Shown: positions 26,690 to 36,009 of the stretch, in pieces
Layout of the letters: every line of letters begins with the position of its first letter
Position numbering within the stretch: the first letter of the stretch is position 1
Source: Streptomyces changanensis
GTDB lineage: Bacteria; Actinomycetota; Actinomycetes; Streptomycetales; Streptomycetaceae
Assembly: GCF_024600715.1 (NCBI RefSeq)
Contig: NZ_CP102332.1
Location: 4,836,001 to 4,900,000 of the forward strand
DNA: 64,000 nucleotides
Direction of reading: 5' to 3'
The notes under the pieces: generated by a model
Database searches by the model: none
What the model was told of the DNA's origin: nothing
The model's input: the letters and a program-made list of their open reading frames with translations, nothing else
Position numbers and translations under genes: made by a program

Positions 26690-27091
26690 CGGTCGACCGC
26701 GTCCCTCCGTACCGAGCGGCGCGGAACACTTCCGGAGGGTGTTCGTCGGGGCGGGCGCGCGGCCTCGTGAAACAGAAATGACCAGGTGATTGCCGAGAAA
26801 GGGTTGTGATGGCGGTCCCGGCGCGGAAGGATGATCTCCACGCCCCTCCGGGCACCGTGCGCGAGGCGCCGCCGTACGTTCGGCGGCCTGAGACCCCCCG
26901 GTTGCCCGTCGATGCGGGGCGTGATCGTGTTGACCGTCAAACTTTTTGGTGAGACTCTGGAAGCCCCGCGCACCCTAGTTGTTCGGCGGTGAGAACCGCA
27001 GCGGCACCACGTACCGCCGAGCACCGCGGGTGCGATTCCCTCGACGACCCAACCGCTTCGGTCGGTCACTCAGTGTGGAGGACCATCCATC

Positions 27092-27304
27092 ATGGCAAAG
27101 GCGCTTCTCGGTTACGTCGGCGGTACCGACCCGCGACTGCTCGCCGAGATGCGACGGCTTCAGCAGCGTGTCCAGGACCTGGAATCCGAGCTGGTACGGA
27201 TCCAGTCCGAGAAGGACGCGCTCGCCGCTGCCGCCGCTCACCGCGAGCCGTTGCTCGACGGCATCGACATGGACGTTCCCAAGGGCGAGCCTGCGCTCAC
27301 CTGA
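27092..27304 (+). CDS. Small conserved coiled-coil protein upstream of smc
   Basis: 70 residues: MAKALLGYVGGTDPRLLAEM, then a heptad-like helix (LQQRVQDLESELVRIQSEKDAL). No membrane segment or catalytic motif. GTGTGGAGGA lies ten bases before the ATG, a strong ribosome site. A well-formed terminator follows, so it is its own transcription unit and not part of smc. Function unknown. Confidence 0.85.
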   Translation: MAKALLGYVGGTDPRLLAEMRRLQQRVQDLESELVRIQSEKDALAAAAAHREPLLDGIDMDVPKGEPALT

Positions 27305-27373
27305 CCCCGCGGGGACACCCGAGGCACACGGCACGCTCGGGAAGGTGAGAAACACTCTCGCGAACAGATATGC

Positions 27374-27395
27374 AAGGGACGCTTCGGCGTCCCTT
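27374..27395 (+). terminator. Strong rho-independent terminator
   Basis: AAGGGACGC-TTCG-GCGTCCCTT followed by CTTTCTTTTCCC. One of very few T-tailed terminators in the window. Confidence 0.88.
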
Positions 27396-27534
27396 CTTTC
27401 TTTTCCCGCCCCCACTTCCTCAGAAGTCCCCGGACGTCACACCTGACCCGTTCACCGGAGCGTCGACAGCCGTACCCCCTCGCTTATCGACTGATCTGCC
27501 CTCCTCGTTCACGGGCCAAACGAAACACGCCGGG

Positions 27535-27540
27535 TAGAGT
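27535..27540 (+). promoter_or_regulatory. Candidate -10 of a leaderless smc transcript
   Basis: TAGAGT ends eight bases before the smc GTG and there is no ribosome site, the arrangement of leaderless streptomycete messages. No convincing -35 is seen. Confidence 0.4.
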
Positions 27541-27548
27541 CCCGGACC

Positions 27549-30500
27549 GTGCACCTCAAGGCCCTGACCCTCCGTGGTTTCAAATCGTTCGCCTCCGCCA
27601 CCACGCTGCGGTTCGAACCGGGCATCACCTGCGTCGTCGGCCCCAACGGATCCGGCAAGTCGAACGTCGTGGACGCGCTTTCCTGGGTCATGGGCGAACA
27701 GGGCGCGAAATCCCTGCGCGGCGGCAAGATGGAAGACGTGATCTTCGCCGGGACGACCGGCCGGCCGCCCCTGGGACGCGCCGAGGTCTCCCTCACGATC
27801 GACAACTCCGACGGCGCGCTCCCCATCGACTACGCCGAGGTCACCATCACGCGGATCATGTTCCGCAACGGCGGCAGCGAATACCAGATCAACGGCGACA
27901 CCTGCCGGCTCCTGGACATCCAGGAACTGCTGAGCGACTCCGGAATCGGCCGCGAGATGCACGTGATCGTCGGCCAGGGCCAACTCGACTCCGTCCTGCA
28001 CGCCGACCCGATGGGCCGCCGCGCGTTCATCGAGGAGGCCGCCGGCGTCCTCAAGCACCGCAAGCGCAAGGAGAAGGCGCTGCGGAAGCTCGACGCGATG
28101 CGCGCCAACCTCGCCCGCGTCCAGGACCTCACCGACGAACTGCGTCGCCAGCTCAAGCCGCTCGGCCGGCAGGCCGCCGTCGCCCGCCGCGCCGCCGTGA
28201 TCCAGGCCGAGCTGCGCGACGCCCGCCTGCGGCTCCTCGCCGACGACCTCGTACGCCTCCGGGAAGCGCTCGACGCCGAGATCGCCGACGAGGCGGCGCT
28301 GCGCGAGCGCAAGGAACGCGCCGAGGCCGACCTGAAGGCCGCCGCGGCCCGCGAGTCCGCCCTGGAGGACGAGGTGCGCCGCCTCGCACCGCGCCTGGAA
28401 CGCGCGCAGCACACCTGGTACGAGCTGTCCCGGCTGGCCGAGCGCGTGCGCGGCACCGTCTCGCTGGCCGACGCCCGGGTGACCAGCGCCACCGCCCGGC
28501 CCGTCGAGGAGCGGCGCGGCCGCGACCCGGAGGAGCTGGAGCGCGAGGCCGCCCGCGTCCGCGAGCAGGAGGCGGAGCTGACGGCCGCCCTGGAGGCCGC
28601 CGACCGGGCCCTGGAGGACACCGTCGCCCACCGGGCCGAACTGGAGCAGGCCCTCGCCGTCGAGGAGCGCCGGCTGCGGGACGCCGCCCGCGCCATCGCC
28701 GACCGCCGCGAGGGGCTCGCCCGGCTGAGCGGCCAGGCCGGCGCCGCCCGCTCCCGCGCCGCCGCCGCCCAGGCCGAGATCGACCGGCTGACCGCCGCCC
28801 GCGACGAGGCACGCGAACGTGCCGCGGTGGCGCACGAGGAGTACGAGGCGCTGCGCGCCGAGGTCGACGGCCTCGACGCCGGCGACGCCGACCTCGCCGC
28901 GGCCCACGAGGCCGCCACGCGCGAACTCGCCGACGCCGAGGCCGCCCTCACCACCACCCGCGAGGCGCTCACCTCCGCCGAACGCCGGCGTGCCGCCACC
29001 CAGGCCCGGCACGAAGCGCTCTCCCTCGGCCTGCGCCGCAAGGACGGCACCGGCGCCCTGCTCGACGCGGCCGGCCGGCTCACCGGCCTCCTCGGCCCGG
29101 CCGCCGAACTGCTCACCGTCGCCCCCGGTCACGAGGTGCCGATCGTCGCGGCTCTCGGCGCGGCCGCCGACGCGCTCGCCGTGACCGGCCCGGCGACCGC
29201 CGCCGAGGCGATCCGCCTGCTGCGCAAGGAGGACGCGGGCCGCGCCGCCCTGCTCGTGGCCGGTGCGACCGAACCACCCCCGCCGCCGGGCCCCGGCGTG
29301 TGGGAGCCGTCACCGGTGGCGGGTCCCGACGTGCGGGAACCCGCGCCCCTGTCGGGTCCGGGCGCGCAGGAGCCGTTGTCGGCGGGCCCCGACGGGCGGG
29401 CGGCACGACAGCCACCGTCCGCCGCGCCGTCCGCTGCCGTGCCGCCGCGCGCCGCCGCGCCGGCGGTCGACGCGGCGCGCCCCGGTCTCCCGGGTGGGGC
29501 GCTGCCCGCCGCCGGCCTGGTGAGCGGCCCCGACGAGCTGATGCCGGCCCTCCGGCGCCTGCTGCGGGACGTCGTGGTCGTCGGGACCCTGGAGGAGGCC
29601 GAGGCGCTGGTGTACGCGCGCCCCGCCCTGACGGCCGTCACCGCCGACGGCGACCTGCTGGGCGCCCACTTCGCGCAGGGTGGCTCCGCCGGCGCGCCCA
29701 GCCTGCTGGAGGTCCAGGCGTCCGTCGACGAGGCCGCCGCCGACCTCGCCGAGCTGGCCGTACGGTGCCGGGAGCTGGCCGCGGCGCAGGAGGAGGCCGC
29801 CGGACGGCGGCGAGCGTGCGCGGACCGCGTGGAGGAACTGGGGGAGCGGCGCCGCGCCGCCGACCGGGAGAAGTCGGCCGTCGCCCAGCGGCTCGGCGGC
29901 CTGGCCGGGCAGGCCAGGGGCGCCGCGGGCGAGGCCGAGCGGGCCGACGCCGCGGTCGCCCGCGCCCAGGAGGCCGTGGAGCGGGCGACGGAGGAGGCGG
30001 AGGAGCTGGCCGAGCGGCTCCTCGTCGCCCAGGAGGCCCCCACCGAGGACGAACCGGACACGTCCGTACGGGACCGGCTCGCCGCCGACGGCGCCAACGC
30101 CCGCCAGACGGAGATGGAGGCGCGCCTCCAGGCCCGTACGCACGAGGAGCGGGTGAAGGCCCTCGCCGGCCGGGCCGACTCCCTGGACCGCGCCGCCCGC
30201 GCCGAGCGCGAGGCCCGGGCGCGTGCCGAGCGCGAGCGCGCCCGGCTGCGTCATGAGGCGGAGGTCGCCGCGGCCGTCGCCTCCGGTGCCCGGCAGCTCC
30301 TCGCGCACGTCGAGGTGTCCCTGGTGCGCGCCGAGGCGGAGCGGTCCGCCGCCGAGGAGGGCCGGGCCGTCCGCGAACGCGAGCTGGCCGCCGCGCGCGC
30401 CCGCGGCCGGGAGCTGAAGGCGGAGCTGGACAAGCTCACCGACTCCGTCCACCGCGGCGAGGTGCTCGGCGCCGAGAAGCGGCTGCGGATCGAGCAGCTG

Positions 30501-31403
30501 GAGACCCGCGCGCTGGAGGAGCTGGGCGTCGACCCGGCCGTGCTCGTCGCCGAGTACGGCCCCGACCAGCCCGTACCGGCCGCGCCGCCCGCCCCGGGAG
30601 AGCAGCGCCCGGCCCCGGGCGAGGACGCGTCCGCCGCGCACCGGCGGGAGCCCGCCGCCGCAGAGGACGCGTCCGCCGCGCACCGGCGGGAGCCCGCCCC
30701 CGGCGGGGACCGGCCCGACGACCCCGGGCGGGCGGGCGACGCGCTGCGGCCCTTCGTCCGCGCCGAGCAGGAGAAGCGGCTCAAGGCGGCCGAACGGGCG
30801 TACCAGCAGCTCGGGAAGGTGAACCCGCTCGCCCTTGAGGAGTTCGCCGCGCTGGAGGAGCGCCACCGGTTCCTCTCCGAGCAGCTGGAGGACCTCAAGC
30901 GGACCCGTGCCGACCTGCTCCAGGTCGTCAAGGAGGTCGACGAGCGCGTCCAGCAGGTCTTCGCGGAGGCGTTCCGGGACACGGCCCGCGAGTTCGAGGG
31001 CGTCTTCTCGCGGCTGTTCCCCGGCGGGGAGGGGCGGCTGGTCCTGACCGACCCGGGCGACCTGCTCGGCACGGGCGTCGAGGTGGAGGCCCGGCCGCCG
31101 GGCAAGAAGGTCAAGAGGCTGTCGCTGCTGTCCGGCGGCGAGCGGTCCCTCACGGCCGTCGCGATGCTGGTGGCGATCTTCAAGGCCCGGCCGAGCCCGT
31201 TCTACGTCATGGACGAGGTGGAGGCGGCGCTGGACGACACCAACCTCCAGCGGCTCATCCGGATCATGCGCGAACTCCAGGAGAGTTCGCAGCTCATCGT
31301 CATCACGCACCAGAAGCGGACCATGGAGGTCGCGGACGCGCTGTACGGCGTGTCGATGCAGGGCGACGGGGTATCGAAGGTCGTAAGTCAGAGGCTTCGC
31401 TGA
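27549..31403 (+). CDS. smc: Chromosome segregation protein SMC
   Basis: 1284-residue condensin ATPase that organises chromosomes with ScpAB. The N-terminal head has Walker A GPNGSGKSNVVDAL near residue 34. Long coiled-coil arms flank the hinge (LLGPAAELLTVAPGHEV to VTADGDLLGAHFAQGG). The C-terminal head has the ABC signature LSLLSGGERSLTAVAM near residue 1193 and Walker B FYVMDEVEAALDD near 1218. It is about 100 residues longer than usual. A Pro/Gly-rich insert occupies the hinge at roughly residues 574-657. A second low-complexity insert near 1012-1060 contains a 14-residue duplication (EDASAAHRREPA). GTG start, probably leaderless. Confidence 0.96.
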   Translation: MHLKALTLRGFKSFASATTLRFEPGITCVVGPNGSGKSNVVDALSWVMGEQGAKSLRGGKMEDVIFAGTTGRPPLGRAEVSLTIDNSDGALPIDYAEVTITRIMFRNGGSEYQINGDTCRLLDIQELLSDSGIGREMHVIVGQGQLDSVLHADPMGRRAFIEEAAGVLKHRKRKEKALRKLDAMRANLARVQDLTDELRRQLKPLGRQAAVARRAAVIQAELRDARLRLLADDLVRLREALDAEIADEAALRERKERAEADLKAAAARESALEDEVRRLAPRLERAQHTWYELSRLAERVRGTVSLADARVTSATARPVEERRGRDPEELEREAARVREQEAELTAALEAADRALEDTVAHRAELEQALAVEERRLRDAARAIADRREGLARLSGQAGAARSRAAAAQAEIDRLTAARDEARERAAVAHEEYEALRAEVDGLDAGDADLAAAHEAATRELADAEAALTTTREALTSAERRRAATQARHEALSLGLRRKDGTGALLDAAGRLTGLLGPAAELLTVAPGHEVPIVAALGAAADALAVTGPATAAEAIRLLRKEDAGRAALLVAGATEPPPPPGPGVWEPSPVAGPDVREPAPLSGPGAQEPLSAGPDGRAARQPPSAAPSAAVPPRAAAPAVDAARPGLPGGALPAAGLVSGPDELMPALRRLLRDVVVVGTLEEAEALVYARPALTAVTADGDLLGAHFAQGGSAGAPSLLEVQASVDEAAADLAELAVRCRELAAAQEEAAGRRRACADRVEELGERRRAADREKSAVAQRLGGLAGQARGAAGEAERADAAVARAQEAVERATEEAEELAERLLVAQEAPTEDEPDTSVRDRLAADGANARQTEMEARLQARTHEERVKALAGRADSLDRAARAEREARARAERERARLRHEAEVAAAVASGARQLLAHVEVSLVRAEAERSAAEEGRAVRERELAAARARGRELKAELDKLTDSVHRGEVLGAEKRLRIEQLETRALEELGVDPAVLVAEYGPDQPVPAAPPAPGEQRPAPGEDASAAHRREPAAAEDASAAHRREPAPGGDRPDDPGRAGDALRPFVRAEQEKRLKAAERAYQQLGKVNPLALEEFAALEERHRFLSEQLEDLKRTRADLLQVVKEVDERVQQVFAEAFRDTAREFEGVFSRLFPGGEGRLVLTDPGDLLGTGVEVEARPPGKKVKRLSLLSGGERSLTAVAMLVAIFKARPSPFYVMDEVEAALDDTNLQRLIRIMRELQESSQLIVITHQKRTMEVADALYGVSMQGDGVSKVVSQRLR
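30621..30698. repeat. 42-bp tandem duplication inside smc
   Basis: The 36-base segment at 30621-30656 recurs without change at 30663-30698, encoding EDASAAHRREPA twice in the arm insertion. Confidence 0.9.
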
Positions 31404-31421
31404 CAGACCCCCCGAGATCGA

Positions 31422-31534
31422 CTTCAAGTACTGAACACATCGGGCCAAGTGGTGCGCTTCAAGTCACATGACTCGACCTATTGACTTCGGAACTTGAAGG
31501 CATAGGGTCTGCAGCGTTGCTTTTACCTTCAAGT
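31422..31534 (+). promoter_or_regulatory. glcP promoter with repeated CTTCAAGT motifs
   Basis: TTGACT (31481-31486), a 16-bp spacer and TAGGGT (31503-31508) form a good vegetative promoter. The octamer CTTCAAGT occurs at 31422-31429, 31457-31464 and 31527-31534, and inverted as ACTTGAAG at 31492-31499 inside the spacer. The arrangement suggests binding of a dimeric regulator overlapping the promoter. Which protein binds is unknown. Confidence 0.55.
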
Positions 31535-31614
31535 GGTGGGCCGCGAGAGGTTGTGCGCCACTGGAAGGGCTCGCCCCCCATGCCCGGCGACGGCGCCGGG
31601 TACCAGGAGTTCAC

Positions 31615-33033
31615 GTGACCAGCACCGCGCAGCCATCGGCGTCGGGGGCCCGACAGGCCCACCCCGACCACCTGGGCCATGTCATCTTCATCACGGCCGC
31701 CGCCGCGATGGGCGGATTCCTCTTCGGCTACGACAGCTCCGTCATCAACGGCGCCGTCGAGGCCATCCGCCACCGGTACGAGATCGGCTCCGGCACCCTC
31801 GCCCAGGTCATCGCCATCGCCCTGATCGGCTGCGCCGTCGGCGCCGCCACCGCGGGGCGGATCGCCGACCGCATCGGCCGCATCCGCTGTATGCAGATCG
31901 CCGCCGTCCTGTTCACCATCAGCGCCATCGGCTCCGCCCTGCCGTTCGCGCTGTGGGACCTCGCCCTGTGGCGCGTCGTCGGCGGCTTCGCCATCGGCAT
32001 GGCCTCGGTGATCGGCCCCGCGTACATCGCCGAGGTCGCGCCCGCCGCCTACCGCGGCCGGCTCGGCTCCTTCCAGCAGGCCGCCATCGTCGTGGGCATC
32101 GCCGTCTCCCAGCTGGTCAACTGGGCCATCCTCAACATGGCCGGCGGCGACCAGCGCGGCGAGATCGCCGGCCTCGAGGCCTGGCAGTGGATGCTCGGCG
32201 TCATGGTCCTGCCGGCCGTGCTCTACGGCCTGCTCTCCTTCGCCATCCCCGAGTCGCCCCGCTTCCTGATCTCCGTCGGCCGCAAGGAGAAGGCCAAGGA
32301 GGTCCTCGCCGAGGTCGAGGGCACGGGCATCGACCTGGACGCGCGCGTCGCCGAGATCGAGCACGCCATGCACCGCGAGCACAAGTCCACCTTCCGGGAC
32401 CTGCTCGGCAGCCGCTTCGGCTTCCTCCCGATCGTCTGGGTCGGCATCGGCCTGTCGGTCTTCCAGCAGCTCGTCGGCATCAACGTCGCCTTCTACTACT
32501 CCGCGACGCTGTGGCAGTCGGTCGGCATCAACCCGTCCAGCTCGTTCTTCTACTCGTTCACCACGTCGATCATCAACATCGTCGGCACCGTGATCGCGAT
32601 GGTCCTCGTGGACCGCGTCGGCCGCAGGCCGCTGGCCCTCGTCGGCTCCGCCGGCATGGCGCTCGCCCTCGCCTTCGAGGCGTGGGCCTTCTCCGCGGAC
32701 CTGGTCGACGGCAAGCTCCCCGAGACTCAGGGTGTCGTCGCCCTCATCGCCGCCCACCTCTTCGTGCTCTTCTTCGCCCTCTCCTGGGGCGTGGTGGTCT
32801 GGGTCTTCCTCGGCGAGATGTTCCCCAACCGGATCCGCGCCGCCGCCCTCGGCGTCGCCGCGTCCGCCCAGTGGATCGCCAACTGGGCGATCACCGCGAG
32901 CTTCCCGTCCCTGGCGGACTGGAACCTCTCCGGTACGTACGTCATCTACACGGTCTTCGCCGTGCTCTCCATCCCCTTCGTGCTCAAGTTCGTGAAGGAG
33001 ACCAAGGGCAAGGCGTTGGAGGAGATGGGCTAA
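31615..33033 (+). CDS. glcP: Glucose permease, MFS sugar porter
   Basis: 472-residue, 12-helix sugar porter. Family marks are GGFLFGYDSSVINGA in helix 1, GRIADRIGRIRCM (loop 2-3), PESPRFLISVGRKEKA after helix 6, QQLVGINVAFYYSATLW in helix 7, DRVGRRPLALVG (loop 8-9) and the C-terminal KETKGKALEEMG. It closely resembles GlcP, the major proton-linked glucose uptake system of Streptomyces, which feeds glucose kinase rather than a PTS. GTG at 31615. Its stop overlaps that of the convergent permease pseudogene (CTAA). Confidence 0.93.
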   Translation: MTSTAQPSASGARQAHPDHLGHVIFITAAAAMGGFLFGYDSSVINGAVEAIRHRYEIGSGTLAQVIAIALIGCAVGAATAGRIADRIGRIRCMQIAAVLFTISAIGSALPFALWDLALWRVVGGFAIGMASVIGPAYIAEVAPAAYRGRLGSFQQAAIVVGIAVSQLVNWAILNMAGGDQRGEIAGLEAWQWMLGVMVLPAVLYGLLSFAIPESPRFLISVGRKEKAKEVLAEVEGTGIDLDARVAEIEHAMHREHKSTFRDLLGSRFGFLPIVWVGIGLSVFQQLVGINVAFYYSATLWQSVGINPSSSFFYSFTTSIINIVGTVIAMVLVDRVGRRPLALVGSAGMALALAFEAWAFSADLVDGKLPETQGVVALIAAHLFVLFFALSWGVVVWVFLGEMFPNRIRAAALGVAASAQWIANWAITASFPSLADWNLSGTYVIYTVFAVLSIPFVLKFVKETKGKALEEMG

Positions 33034-34470
33034 TCCCCGCTGCCCCTCTCCTCGACCTTCCGGCTGCCCCGGCCCGCGCCCAGCGCGCGGGCCGGGGCAG
33101 CCGGCCGCAGGGCGCCGTACACCGCGGCCGCCACCAGCGCGGACACCACCCAGCCCAGCCCGTGCCGGCCCGGCCGGCTGTCGGCCAGCGGCCCGGCGAA
33201 CCAGTCGACCCGTGTGAACAGCAGCCCCGCCACCAGCGCCGCGCCCCACCCCGTCACGGCCGGCCACGCGAACCCGCCCCGGTACCAGTAGGCGCTCGAC
33301 GGCCCCCGGTCCAGCAGCGCCGCCCCGTCGTACGACCCGCGCAGGGCCAGGTCCACGCCGAAGACCCCGACCCACGCGGCGAACGCCACGCCGAGCAGCG
33401 TCAGGAACGACAGGAACGTCCCGAGGAACCCGGCCGCGGCGACCAGCAGCCACAGCCCCAGCACCAGGCTGATGACCGCGTTCACCGCCACCGCCCACCC
33501 CCGCGGCAGCCCGACCCCGAGCGTCTGCGCCATGAACCCGGCCGAGTACATCGACATCGCGTTGATCAGCAGCATGCCGACGAGCGCGATCAGCAGGTAC
33601 GGCGCCGAGAGCCACGGGGGCAGCCGGGCGCCGATGAACCCCACCGGGTCCGCCGTCGACGCCAGCCCCGGCGTCGACTCGGCCATCACCGCCCCCATCA
33701 GCACCAGCGGCACCACCACGACCACCGCCCCCGCCACGGTCACCGCGACCATCGCCCCGGCCCGCGCCGTCCGCGGCAGGTAGCGCGCGAAGTCCGGCGC
33801 CGAGGGGGGCCCAGCTGATCGCCCCGGCCGCCAGCGTCCCGACCCCCACCGCCACCATCGACGCCGGTCCCGGCGGGCGGCCCGCCACCAAGCCCCAGTC
33901 GGTCCGCGCCACGAGGTACCCGCCGACCGGCACCGAGAACGCCCCGAACACGTACGCGGCCCAGCGGCAGCACACCCGCAGCGCCCCGATGCCGAGCCCC
34001 GACACGGCGAACGTCGCCCCGACGAAGAGCACCAGCGCCACCGCCGCCACCGGCGTGCCGGCGCGTACCCCGCCCACCAGCTCCACCAGCGTGAGCAGCG
34101 CGTACGCCCCCGTCACGGCGTTGACCGTCTCCCACCCCCAGCGGGCCGCCCAGATCAGCGCCCCCGGCAGCAGGTTGCCGCGCTGCCCGAAGACCGCCCG
34201 CGACAGCGCCATGCCCGGCGCGCCGCCGCGCTTGCCCGCCACCGGCACGAGCCCGACGACGCCGTACGAGACGACGGGCGCCGTCACCGCCACGACCAGC
34301 ACCTGCCAGACATTCAGCCCGTGCAGCACCACGAGGCCGGCGCCCAGGGTCAGGAGCAGGACCGTGATGTTGGCCGCGACCCACGTCGGGAACAGCTCGC
34401 GGACACGGCCGACCCGCTCGGCCGCGGGGACGGGCTCAAGGCCCCGACTCTCGTACATTCCTCGCACCAT
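33030..34470 (-). pseudogene. NCS1 (cytosine/purine) permease, frameshifted
   Basis: The minus strand encodes a nucleobase-cation-symport-1 permease in two frames. The first part (ATG 34470) runs MYESRGLEPVPAAERV, FPTWVAANITVLLL, and on to AAGAISWAP. The second resumes with SAPDFARYLPRTARAG and MVAVTVAGAVVVVVP, continuing to the stop at 33030. Removing one base from the G6 run at 33804-33809 restores one frame of about 480 residues with roughly 12 membrane spans. SWAPSAPDFARYLP is the family motif after helix 5. Either a recent inactivation or a sequencing error in a homopolymer. Confidence 0.85.
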
Positions 34471-34531
34471 TTCCTAAACGGGGCATAGCGGCAAGGAGCG
34501 GGGCGGCGGCGTCGCGCATACTGGTCGGACC

Positions 34532-35764
34532 ATGGAATTCGTCATCCTTGCTGTAGTCATCGCCCTGGTCGCGGTCGGAGTGATCAGCGGCCTCGTCGTC
34601 GGCGTCCGCCGGAAGAAGCAGCTGCCGCCGCCCGCGGCCCCGTCGACCACGCCGACCATCACCGCCCCTCCCGCCGAGCCGCAGGTCGGCGAGGAGGCGG
34701 AGAAACCCCGTGAAGAGCCGCGCCGGACCATCGAGGAGGTCGACCTCCCGACGGCGGAGGAGGCCGTCGAGACGCCGGCCGCCGTCGAGGACCCGGTCGT
34801 AGCGGAGCCCCCGGCCCGCGAGGTCGAGGTCCCCGAGCCCACCGCGGGCCGCCTCGTGCGGCTGCGCGCCCGGCTCGCCCGCTCCCAGAACTCCCTCGGC
34901 AAGGGCCTGCTCACGCTGCTCTCGCGCGACAACCTCGACGAGGACACCTGGGAGGAGATCGAGGACACCCTCCTCACCGCCGACGTCGGCGTCGCCCCGA
35001 CCCAGGAGCTCGTCGAGCGCCTGCGGGAGCGGGTCCGCGTCCTCGGCACGCGTACCCCCGACGAGCTGCGCGCCCTGCTCCGCGAGGAGCTGCTCGCCCT
35101 GCTGGGCAGCGACTTCGACCGCTCCGTGAAGACGGACGGCGGCGTGGAGACGCCCGGCGTCGTCATGGTCGTCGGCGTCAACGGCACCGGCAAGACCACG
35201 ACGACCGGCAAGCTCGCCCGCGTCCTGGTGGCCGACGGCCGCTCCGTGGTGCTCGGCGCCGCCGACACCTTCCGCGCCGCCGCCGCCGACCAGCTCCAGA
35301 CCTGGGGCGAGCGCGTCGGCGCCCGCACGGTGCGCGGCCCCGAGGGCGGCGACCCGGCGTCCATCGCGTTCGACGCGGTGAAGGAGGGCATCGCCGAGGG
35401 CGCCGACGTGGTGCTCATCGACACCGCCGGCCGCCTGCACACCAAGACCGGTCTCATGGACGAGCTCGGCAAGGTCAAGCGCGTCGTCGAGAAGCACGGC
35501 CCCCTGGACGAGGTCCTGCTCGTCCTGGACGCCACCACGGGTCAGAACGGCCTGGTCCAGGCGCGCGTCTTCGCGGAGGTCGTCGACATCACGGGCATCG
35601 TCCTCACCAAGCTCGACGGCACCGCCAAGGGCGGCATCGTCATCGCCGTCCAGCGGGAACTGGGCGTGCCGGTGAAGCTCGTCGGCCTCGGCGAGGGCCC
35701 GGACGACCTGGCGCCCTTCGAGCCGGAGGCGTTCGTGGACGCCCTGATCGGCGAACCGGCCTGA
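34532..35764 (+). CDS. ftsY: Signal recognition particle receptor FtsY
   Basis: 410-residue SRP receptor GTPase that docks Ffh-bound ribosomes at the membrane. Unusually hydrophobic N-terminus for FtsY (FVILAVVIALVAVGVISGLV), a true membrane anchor typical of actinobacteria, then an acidic Pro/Glu-rich region to about residue 105. The NG domain has G1 GVNGTGKTTTTGKLA near residue 217, DTFRAAAADQLQ, and DTAGRLHTK (G3). ATG at 34532. It is divergent from the broken permease. Confidence 0.96.
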   Translation: MEFVILAVVIALVAVGVISGLVVGVRRKKQLPPPAAPSTTPTITAPPAEPQVGEEAEKPREEPRRTIEEVDLPTAEEAVETPAAVEDPVVAEPPAREVEVPEPTAGRLVRLRARLARSQNSLGKGLLTLLSRDNLDEDTWEEIEDTLLTADVGVAPTQELVERLRERVRVLGTRTPDELRALLREELLALLGSDFDRSVKTDGGVETPGVVMVVGVNGTGKTTTTGKLARVLVADGRSVVLGAADTFRAAAADQLQTWGERVGARTVRGPEGGDPASIAFDAVKEGIAEGADVVLIDTAGRLHTKTGLMDELGKVKRVVEKHGPLDEVLLVLDATTGQNGLVQARVFAEVVDITGIVLTKLDGTAKGGIVIAVQRELGVPVKLVGLGEGPDDLAPFEPEAFVDALIGEPA

Positions 35765-35773
35765 CCGTGACGC

Positions 35774-35822
35774 TCCCGGGCCGGCCGCCCGCGGGGACCT
35801 GACCCCGCCGGCCGGCCCGGGA
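35774..35822 (+). terminator. ftsY terminator
   Basis: Nested hairpin: outer arms TCCCGGGCCGGC (35774-35785 with 35811-35822) and inner arms GCGGGG/CCCCGC (35791-35796 with 35803-35808), ten bases after ftsY. Confidence 0.7.
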
Positions 35823-35927
35823 ACGCCCGGACGCCCGCCTACCGCCGACGCGCGGCGCACCTGCCGTCGACGGGACACCCCCGGACGGTCGGCGTATCCG
35901 CCGCCGCCCGTCGACGCGGGCCACCAC

Positions 35928-35968
35928 CGACGTACGGCGCGCGCCGAGACCGACGTACGGCGCGCGCC
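35928..35968. repeat. 18-bp direct repeat pair
   Basis: CGACGTACGGCGCGCGCC occurs at 35928-35945 and again at 35951-35968, in the gap between ftsY and the prim/pol gene. Function unknown. Confidence 0.75.
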
Positions 35969-36009
35969 CGCCGTGGCCGACGCGCCCGCGCGCCTCCGTA
36001 CGCCGGGGG

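Noticed and set aside
26690..27091. Gene in the 402-bp gap before the 70-residue protein
   Set aside because: Frames on both strands lack third-position bias; it probably holds only promoter sequence.
31459..34470. Single 1003-codon minus-strand frame
   Set aside because: Only its first 220 or so codons are real permease. The rest is antisense to glcP, reached through the frameshift in the G-run.
35823..36009. Small gene between ftsY and prim/pol
   Set aside because: Only short Arg/Gly frames driven by the 18-bp direct repeat; no ribosome site.
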